From contig JAFTTN010000015.1 in assembly GCA_017466805.1 (NCBI GenBank), positions 1 through 37,091 on the forward strand: 37,091 nt of DNA. The letters are read 5' to 3'. The stretch comes from Clostridia bacterium (GTDB lineage Bacteria > Bacillota > Clostridia > Oscillospirales > CAG-382). Position numbers and translations under genes: made by a program. Numbering within the stretch: position 1 is the stretch's first letter; every line of letters starts with the position of its first letter. Shown here piece after piece: positions 16,457 through 24,100 of this stretch. A model generated the notes under the pieces. The model searched no databases. It was not told the origin of the DNA and saw only the letters and a program-made list of their open reading frames with translations.

Positions 16457-19400
16457 TTATTTGTTTACGGTAACGGTGGTCATATCGCTCGAAACGATGA
16501 CGGTATCGCCGGATTTGAGCGCCATAGCAGCAACCTTGCTTTGCCAGTTATCGTAATCGCCGGGGCAGGATGCCGCCGAGTGAACTACCATTACGATATC
16601 GCCGCTCGACCATTTAAAGCCTGCGTTTGCGGCAGAGCCGGGAGTCACGGCAACCTTGACAACCTTATATTCGTTTGCGTTTCCGGTAGCGCGGAGCTGA
16701 ACGCTTATTGCCCAGTTGGGATTGCAGTTATTATAGTAGGATTCGCTTGTTACGATAGTAGCGTCCTCGCCTGCGATAGTGCCGTTAACGGAATCGATAT
16801 TGAAGGTATAGCCGTATGCGTTATCGAAGCTGTAATCGCCGTCGCCGTTGACGGTAGCGCCGTAGCTGTCGGGAATGCCGTCGCCGTCTGCGTCGGCAAG
16901 CACGCCTGCGGAAACGACGGTAACGGTGGATTTATCGGAAGCGACGGTTACGACGTCGCCTGCTTTAAGTGCCATAGCGGCAACCTTGCTTTGCCAATTA
17001 TCGTAATCGCCGGGGTGGGATGCCGCCGAGTGAACTACCATTACGATATCGCCGCTTACCCAAGTGATATTTGCGTTTGCGGCAGAGCCGGGAGTTACGG
17101 CAACCTTAATAACCTGATATTCGTTTGCGTTGCCTGTGGGACGGAGCTGAACGCTTATTGCCCAGTTGGGATTACAGTTATTATAGTAAGACGAGCTTGT
17201 TACGATAGTAGCATCCTCGCCTGCGATAGTGCCGTTGGTGTAATCGATATCGAAGATATAGCCGTATGCGTTTTCGAAGCTGTATTCGCCTTCATCGTCG
17301 ATAGAAACGCCGTAGCTGTCGGGAATACCGTCGCAGTTCGCGTCGGGGTTTTCGGGATCAACGGGGGGTTCGGGTTCTTCGGGAGTTTCGGGAACTTCGG
17401 GTTCTTCGGGTTCTTCGGGTTCTTCGGGAGTTTCGGGAACTTCGGGTTCTTCGGTTTCTGCAGCCGCCGCGGTTATATAGAAGTCTACTGCGTAGCGGGT
17501 TTCGCTGCAGTTTGTGGTGTATTCTTCGCCGATATAGCTGCCGTCGGGGTTAACGAGGGTGACGGTGCAGCTTTCGCCGATAGTATAATCGCCTGCGGTA
17601 TCGAAGCGGACGTAGAGGTCGTAAAGCGTGCCTGCGGTCATTACCGTGCCGGCGCTGTAGGTGCTAAAATCGTCCGAGTTGTACCAGATTGCAACGTATT
17701 CGCCGATAGCGGTATCGCAAAGAGAGGTATCGCCGTTTACACTGTAAAGAACAGGAGTGAAGATCGCGTTGCCTTCGGTGAAGCTGATTTCGGTGCGGAA
17801 TTCAACCGAATCGATAACGAGCTCAACCTCGGGCTCTTCGGGAACGTCGGGAGTTTCGGGAACCTCGGGTTCCTCCGGGACTTCGGGCTCTTCGGTTTCG
17901 GGAGCGGCGGAAATTACGGTAACGGTGGATTTATCGGAAGCGACGTTGACTATATCGCCTGCTTTAAGTGCCATAGCGGCAACTTTGCTTTGCCAATTAT
18001 CGTAATCGCCGGGGTGGGAAGCGGCAGAGTGAACTACCATTACGATAGTGCCGTTATTCCAAGTGATATTTGCGTTTGCGGCGGAGCCGGGGGTTACAAC
18101 AACCTTGGAAACGCTGTATTCGTTTGAATTTTCGGTTGCTTCGAGCACAACGCTTATTGCCCAGTTGGGATTACAGCTGTTGTAGTAGGATGCGCTTGTG
18201 ATAATCGTTGCATCCTCGCCTGCGATAGTGCCGTTGGTGTAATCGATATTGAAGGTATAGCCGTATGCGTTTTCGAAGCTGTATTCGCCGTCTTCATCGA
18301 TAGAAACGCCGTAGCTGTCGGGAATGCCGTCGCCGTCTGCATCGGGATCGATCGGCTCTTCGGGAACTTCGGGAGTTTCGGGAACCTCGGGTTCTTCGGG
18401 AGTTTCGGGAACTTCGGGTTCTTCGGGAACTTCGGGTTCTTCGGGAACTTCGGGTTCTTCGGGAGTTTCGGGAACTTCAGGAGTTTCGGGGACGGTGCCT
18501 TCGCCCAAAAGCTTAATATAGGGAGCAACTCCGAGCGAGCGCGATTCGAGGTCGATGCCGTAGAGTGCGAGCGTTTGACCTGCGGTTGCGGCGGCAAGGA
18601 GGTTTTTGTTGTTGGTGCTGGTGCCGTCTTCGTTATCGTGAACGGCTACCAAAATTTGATTACTGCCGACGTAAACCGTTTCGGTTTCTTCGCCGATGCC
18701 TTGAGCGTTGCTTGTGAGAACGTATGCGCCGAGCGAATCGTCCCAGGTGAAGAGCGCGTTTTGCGTCCAGTTGTGGTTAGCCGCAGTGGTGGAGATCCAG
18801 CCGCCGTTGAATTCGTTGGTGAAGATAACGGCAGAGCCTGCGGTAACGGGGGTGTTGAATGCGGTTATATAGATGCCGTCTTTAATTCTGTCGTCGTTTT
18901 CTGCAGCCGCTTCGGTGTATTCCGCGATCGTTGCGGTGCAGACGTAGGAGGAATCGTACCAATTCTTCGAGGGTGTGGTAGTGGGAACAGATGCGGAGGA
19001 AAGGTCGAGTCCGCCGAACAGGAATCTGTCGCCCACAGACCAGGTAAGCGCTCTTTCGACCATATCGAAGCAGGCTTCGCTGGTATAGTCGGGAAGCGAT
19101 GCCGCCCAAGAATATGCGCTCGGGTTGGCGGCGTAAACGGTGGGCCAATCGTTACCCTTGTTTATGGTGTATACGAAGCCGCCCGAGGGGATTGCAAGCG
19201 GAGTACCCTCACCTGCCTTGATACCGTTGGAGATAGCGGTGATCTCGTAGGCATCGGTGTTTGCAACGGGGCTGAACGCAACGTGGAGGTTCCACGCGCC
19301 GCCGGTGTAGCTGCTTGTCATTATCGAGCCCGCGCCTTCGGCGTTTACGTTATTGTAGTGGGTAAGCCAGAAGGGCTCGGTGGGCAGGTTTGCGGTGGAG

Positions 19401-20848
19401 GAGGGACCTGTTTTTGCGATAAGCGCTTTGAGGTTTTCCGCTGCCGCAATATATTCCTCGTCGGTCGAATTTTCGTTTTCGTAAACCGCCTTTGCCGCGT
19501 TATATGCAACACGGATAGCGTTGAGGTTTGCTTCGGTGTAATCGTAGTGGTGAATCGCTTCTGCCGCGCGGAGAGCCGATTTCAAGGTGGGCTTGCCGGG
19601 ATCGCTTTTTACGATAAGGATACAGTCGGCAACCGCTCTCGAGTGCGACATAACGTATCCGGGATAGCCCGAGCCGGTGTTAGAAACGTACATTGCGGTA
19701 GATCCGCCGCCGTCCATACGGATAACGTCTACACAGCCGAGCTGAATCATAGCCGCGGCAACGTCTTTAAGCGTAAGAGATTGCGAGGTATCGCCGGTGC
19801 TTCCGCCTTCGGAGGTGAAGAAGACGTAGGTGCCGTCTGCCTTTTTGCCGAATACGGTCCAGCGGGCATAGGTGCCGGTAACGCTGTGTTCGCCGATATA
19901 GGAGTTATAATCGGTCATATCAACGCCGTCTTTAACAAGCCAGCCGACGTTAGTGATAACGCTTCCCGCGTTTTCCATTATTTCCTTCGATTCCTCGACG
20001 GTTTCCTCTACCGAGATTTCGATTTCATCGCCGACCGAAAGACCGGTGAGGTAGTTGATATAGGAGGAGCCCGAGGGAGTGGTTAAAACGAATCTGTCGG
20101 AATGCGAATAGTAATCGGAGATATATGATTTGCTGGTGTAGCCGTTGATTTGAACTACCTTGGCAGACATAGTTTCGCCGACCGAAAGGTCGCTGCCGTT
20201 GACCTTTTCGCAAACCACCTCGTAGCCGTAGGAGGAATCTGCATAGGTGCCGCAGGAGGTATCGTAGTAATAGATCGCGTCGGTTCTCCAAACGTCAGAA
20301 TCCTGCTGCTTGTTAATAAAACGCAATGCATCGGGCACCAAAGAGCCGTTGATGTAAAGGTTATATGCAAGCTGAGAATCGACTATATCCATGCTTCCGT
20401 CGTAGCCGAAGGCAACGACGCTGGTAAGGTTACCGTAGGTGTAGCCGATATCGGCGCAGGATACCTTGCCGCCGGAAATAAGCATACCCGTGAGGGTGCC
20501 GGTTTCGAGGTCGAAGTATGAGCCGTTGATAACGCCCACTACCTCGTAGCCGTATTTGTTAACGGCGATATCGTATTGCGTTTCGAGCAGATTGCAGCTG
20601 CCTGCATTTGCGGCGAACGCCATTGGGATATATCCGTCGTTCGGGTGGAATTCAAGAACGGTAGCCTGTTCGGTATGACCGCTGTAGCTGCCGTATACGC
20701 CGTAGCTTGCGTAGCTTACGCCTTCGGCAACGTCGAAATAGTTGTAAACCGACATCGAAACGTACGCCGATGCCGACGCGACGATGCACGCGGTTGCGAG
20801 CAACGCGATCAACGTAAGCAGCGCGGTTGCTTTTCTTAACGTTTTCAT
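16457..20848 (-). CDS. Secreted NAGPA-type phosphodiester glycosidase with repeat modules
   Basis: This 1463-residue exported protein starts at 20848, where AGGAG and a signal peptide (1-28, ATACIVASASA) begin. A NAGPA (phosphodiester alpha-GlcNAcase) domain spans about 68-414, with VINGSYFDLETGTLTG (106-121), FFTSEGGS (343-350) and RMDGGGSTAMYV (377-388). The family releases a sugar from a sugar-1-phosphate diester, in mammals from lysosomal enzymes. Bacterial substrates are mostly unknown, though wall or capsule phosphodiesters are likely. Then follow a FIVAR-like helical segment (420-480), a domain shared with the GH25 protein (490-640), a divergent relative (655-780), PE-rich linkers, and three copies of a 145-residue repeat (836-980, 1168-1312, 1318-1463), each starting with a calcium-loop-like DGDGIPD or CDGIPD. 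No anchor is visible. Confidence 0.88.
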   Translation of the reverse strand: MKTLRKATALLTLIALLATACIVASASAYVSMSVYNYFDVAEGVSYASYGVYGSYSGHTEQATVLEFHPNDGYIPMAFAANAGSCNLLETQYDIAVNKYGYEVVGVINGSYFDLETGTLTGMLISGGKVSCADIGYTYGNLTSVVAFGYDGSMDIVDSQLAYNLYINGSLVPDALRFINKQQDSDVWRTDAIYYYDTSCGTYADSSYGYEVVCEKVNGSDLSVGETMSAKVVQINGYTSKSYISDYYSHSDRFVLTTPSGSSYINYLTGLSVGDEIEISVEETVEESKEIMENAGSVITNVGWLVKDGVDMTDYNSYIGEHSVTGTYARWTVFGKKADGTYVFFTSEGGSTGDTSQSLTLKDVAAAMIQLGCVDVIRMDGGGSTAMYVSNTGSGYPGYVMSHSRAVADCILIVKSDPGKPTLKSALRAAEAIHHYDYTEANLNAIRVAYNAAKAVYENENSTDEEYIAAAENLKALIAKTGPSSTANLPTEPFWLTHYNNVNAEGAGSIMTSSYTGGAWNLHVAFSPVANTDAYEITAISNGIKAGEGTPLAIPSGGFVYTINKGNDWPTVYAANPSAYSWAASLPDYTSEACFDMVERALTWSVGDRFLFGGLDLSSASVPTTTPSKNWYDSSYVCTATIAEYTEAAAENDDRIKDGIYITAFNTPVTAGSAVIFTNEFNGGWISTTAANHNWTQNALFTWDDSLGAYVLTSNAQGIGEETETVYVGSNQILVAVHDNEDGTSTNNKNLLAAATAGQTLALYGIDLESRSLGVAPYIKLLGEGTVPETPEVPETPEEPEVPEEPEVPEEPEVPETPEEPEVPETPEVPEEPIDPDADGDGIPDSYGVSIDEDGEYSFENAYGYTFNIDYTNGTIAGEDATIITSASYYNSCNPNWAISVVLEATENSNEYSVSKVVVTPGSAANANITWNNGTIVMVVHSAASHPGDYDNWQSKVAAMALKAGDIVNVASDKSTVTVISAAPETEEPEVPEEPEVPETPDVPEEPEVELVIDSVEFRTEISFTEGNAIFTPVLYSVNGDTSLCDTAIGEYVAIWYNSDDFSTYSAGTVMTAGTLYDLYVRFDTAGDYTIGESCTVTLVNPDGSYIGEEYTTNCSETRYAVDFYITAAAAETEEPEVPETPEEPEEPEEPEVPETPEEPEPPVDPENPDANCDGIPDSYGVSIDDEGEYSFENAYGYIFDIDYTNGTIAGEDATIVTSSSYYNNCNPNWAISVQLRPTGNANEYQVIKVAVTPGSAANANITWVSGDIVMVVHSAASHPGDYDNWQSKVAAMALKAGDVVTVASDKSTVTVVSAGVLADADGDGIPDSYGATVNGDGDYSFDNAYGYTFNIDSVNGTIAGEDATIVTSESYYNNCNPNWAISVQLRATGNANEYKVVKVAVTPGSAANAGFKWSSGDIVMVVHSAASCPGDYDNWQSKVAAMALKSGDTVIVSSDMTTVTVNK
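16460..18343 (-). repeat. Three coding copies of a 145-residue repeat
   Basis: Copies occupy about 17909-18343, 16913-17347 and 16460-16897. Shared signatures are DGIPDSYG, NGTIAGEDATI, NPNWAISV, TPGSAANA, IVMVVHSAAS and YDNWQSKVAAMALK. The last two copies are nearly identical over most of their length and almost adjacent, suggesting recent tandem duplication. The first is separated by an unrelated 120-residue domain (17465-17821). Confidence 0.88.
18350..18496 (-). repeat. Low-complexity DNA encoding proline-glutamate-valine linker
   Basis: About 49 codons encode alternating PET/PEV/PEE units (VPETPEEPEVPEEPEVPE). Shorter versions occur at about 17825-17902 and 17345-17461. Such linkers separate domains in exported wall proteins and are prone to length change by slippage. 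Confidence 0.85.
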
Positions 20849-20884
20849 AAAAACTCTCCTATAAAAATAAACAATACTGAATTC

Positions 20885-20913
20885 ATTATATAAAATTCGG
20901 CCACTTATGTCAA
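20885..20913 (-). promoter_or_regulatory. Consensus sigma-A promoter of the NAGPA gene
   Basis: On the minus strand TTGACA (20908-20913) and TATAAT (20885-20890) are separated by exactly 17 bases, 37 bases upstream of the ATG. Both boxes are perfect, so strong basal transcription is expected. Confidence 0.9.
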
Positions 20914-20920
20914 CGACGTT

Positions 20921-21030
20921 TGTGCACATTTTATATTTTTGTACATTGCCCCGAAATTTTGTGGCAATATATACCAAATTGGCTTTTTCATTTTTTGCAG
21001 TTTCACCACATATTTCGGGGTAAGTGCACA
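20921..21030. promoter_or_regulatory. Long inverted repeat with flanking GTGCAC palindromes upstream of the NAGPA promoter
   Basis: CCCCGAAAT (20949-20957) and GTGG (20961-20964) pair with ATTTCGGGG (21012-21020) and CCAC (21006-21009). GTGCAC occurs on both outer sides (20922-20927 and 21024-21029). Further GTGCA copies follow to 21107. The region between the NAGPA promoter and the S8 terminator holds no gene. A regulatory role is a guess. Confidence 0.4.
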
Positions 21031-21056
21031 AAAGTGTTCGTTAAAGTGCAAAACAA

Positions 21057-21091
21057 AAATCCCCCGCGGAAGCAAAAGCCGCGGGAGATTT
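21057..21091 (-). terminator. Terminator of the S8 peptidase gene
   Basis: On the minus strand the stem AAATCTCCCGCGG pairs with CCGCGGGGGATTT (one mismatch) around a nine-base loop, followed by TTTTTGTTTTG. It lies 45 bases beyond the stop of the S8 gene. Confidence 0.85.
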
Positions 21092-21135
21092 GGATGTTTT
21101 TTGTGCATTTTTCGGAAATTACGAAAAAATCGATT

Positions 21136-24100
21136 TTATTCCTTATTACGCAATTCCTCGTCGCGCTTGGCGAGCTTGATATACATAGTGATAACAGCCG
21201 CGGCGAATACGAGCGCACCGATTATTGCGAGCACCGTGACGAGCGATATACCGTCGTTCGTATCGTCGGGGAGCGATTGCTCCGAGCTTTCGACAATCGG
21301 CGGAAGAATATTTACGTACACCGTGTAGGTAAGCGATTCGCCATCGGGCGAGCCGACGGTTATCGTTATCGGAGTGACGCTGCCTTTTAGTGTAGTATCG
21401 CCGATTATTACGCGTGCGCTCGGGCTTTGCGCCACACAGTAGAGATTTATTTTTTCGGTACCGTAGGGAACCGAAACCGAATAATCGAGAATATCGGGAT
21501 TGAACAGCGGCGAAAGCCGATGCCCTTCGATTTCGAGCGTTGCAAGGCGGCAGTTGGTATCGAAGCGCGGCTCGTCGTCACGGCGTACGCGTATGGTATA
21601 CAGCGTTGTCGAGCCGTTTTTATCGGTTACGCTTATGCTTACCGTACCCTTGCCGGTATCGTCGATAACCAGTCCCGAAACAGCCACGTCGAAGTCGGCT
21701 TTGCGGGTGACCGAAATATCGGCGAGCGCGCTGTTATAGGGGATAACAGCGGTATAATCGTATTTTTCGGGATCAAAGACAAAGCTTTGTGCGTTGTGGA
21801 AGGCTATATTGAATTCGCCCTCGGGTACGCCGTAAACGAAGCTCGAGGAGGGCTCGAAGCGAACGGTTTTACAGCCGTCCTTGAAGGATGCCGTAAAGCC
21901 ATTCGAGGCGAATTCGACGGTGCTTCCCGCTTCGGCGGTAACGCGGAAGCGCAGAACGAGCAATACCTTGAACGCCTTTTCGCAGTTTTCGCCGTTGTTT
22001 CCGTGGGCGAAAAAGCTGATTTTGCCATTGCCGATATCCTTTGCGCCGATTTCCCAGCCGGCAGCTTCGGCTTCGATAAATTCAAGCCCTTCGCTTATTT
22101 CGAGCACGCCCGAAACGCCGCGGGTGTATTTGCATCCGCTTATACAGATCGCAACGTCGATAACCGAGCCGCTTTCGATATAGGTGAGCGTTTGCACCGA
22201 GCTCAAGCCGAACAGATTTTCCGGCGGGGTTGCCGCATTGCTTTCGCCGGGACGCAGTATAAGATTTTTCAGCGCGCGGTGGTCGTTATCGGCGGTAATA
22301 CCGTTGCCGTTGACGTCTGCCGCGGCAATAAACGCGCTTTCGTAGCTTTGGCCGCGCAGAATGCGCTCGTGGATATAAATATCGTATGCGGAGATATAAC
22401 CGTCGCCATCGCAATCGCCGGGGACTACCGCGGTAAGAGTGTCGGTTACTTCTCCGTTTTTGGTTAGAACAATTTTATCGCCCGTGCCGATTACGCCTGA
22501 TTTTTGTCTGCCGTCTTTATCGGTTACGCTTACTCCGTTTGGGTTTATAAGCTGTGACAAAAGCGAGCTCGAGTCGGTGGCGGGGGGAATTCCGATTGCA
22601 AGACCGCTGTTTCGGTCGATGCGCAGTCCGCTTTCGCCGTTGAATACCAGCAGGTCGTCGCGCACGGTGATTATACAGCTTGCTCGGAAGCTGCTGTAAT
22701 CGGTTTCGGCAAGCGCGGTAACGGTATAAACGCCGATTTTGTTTGCGGTTATTACGCCCGATTCGGATATGGTTATTCCGTCGGAATCGCATTGGAAGAC
22801 CGCGGGTACTGAGCCTGCGCCCTCGGGCAGATATTTAACCCGCAGGGTTACGGTTTCGCCGACCGACATTATTCTGTCGCCGACAAGAAATTCGATAGCT
22901 TCGATATTTGCTTCTATAGTGAAGTTAACCGAAACGCTTCTTCCGCAGGGGAGCGAAACGAGGAAGGTGTGCGTGCCCGCGCCGCTTGCTGCAGAACCCG
23001 ATTCGAACGGCTTGCCGTCGAGATATCCTATACCGTGCGAATATTCGATAACTACGCTGTCGATATAAATGCTCGACTCGGTTATGCCGCGGATTTCGGG
23101 GCTTTGGGTGACCGGAATACCGTTGCCGAAGCTGCAGACCGAAACGAGTGCATTGCCGAACGAAACCACCGAATTGCTCGAGGTTACCGCGGCGGCTTTG
23201 GGGCTTTCTAATCCGAGCGTACCGATATATTGGCTATTTACAAGGTCGAAAACGCCGTCTTCGGTTATTATCGCGCTGTTGCTTACCGTTAGAATTTCTC
23301 CGTCGAGGTGCGCGAATTCGGCGTTTAAGGTAGGGTCGTAAACCACGCCGCCGACGGCGACGCCCTTGCCGAGCACAAAATCCTTTGCGTTCGTTTGAAC
23401 GCTGCCGAGGAGAAGAAGATTTTCGTTATATACCGAAAGACTGTCGTCGTCGAGAACGTACAGCCTTTCGCCGTCGCTGTCGACCGACGATGCGCGAATC
23501 GAGGTGATCGCAACGTTGCTTCCGTCGGGAAGGCAATGGGTTATTCTTCCGCCCGAAACGGCATACAGCCTGCCGTTTGCAACCGCGGCGGAATCGCAGA
23601 TTGCGGGGAGGTTTATATAAACGCCATCGGAAAGCGAGCTTTCGGGAGCCAGATATATTTCGGAGCGCTCTTCGAAGCAGACTGCGACGTAGCCGCCCGA
23701 AACGAACAGCTTTTTGGGCGAAAATCTTAAGGGCACGCTTGCCTGCTCGCCGAAATCCGCCGAGGAAAAGCCGCAAAGCGAATTTTTATCCGAGAACAGA
23801 AGGAAAACCGTTTCGCCGCTCGCCTTTGCCGAAAGAACTTTTGAATACGGGGAATAGAACACGTCGGTACGGTAGGGGTTGATCTGCTCGGGCGGAGAAA
23901 GGGTATATTCGCACCGAACCGCCGCGCCGTATTTGGCAATACCTTCGACGCCTTCGTCGATAACCGTCATTACCGCCTCGGTACCGAAGAGATAGACGCG
24001 GTTTTCGGAAATTTCGATATCCGAAAGCTGATAAGCAAAGCTGCCCAGCTCTTTGCCGGTGGAAATTTCGATTATTCGGTTATCGGTATACAAAAGACCG

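Noticed and set aside
16541-18127. Plus-strand frame with glycine and phenylalanine repeats (GSFGNFGFFG)
   Set aside because: It is the reverse of the PE-rich linker and repeats of the NAGPA gene, with no ribosome site.
18350-18496. Possible CRISPR-like repeats
   Set aside because: The short repeats are codon-periodic PE-linker coding sequence without spacers of constant size.
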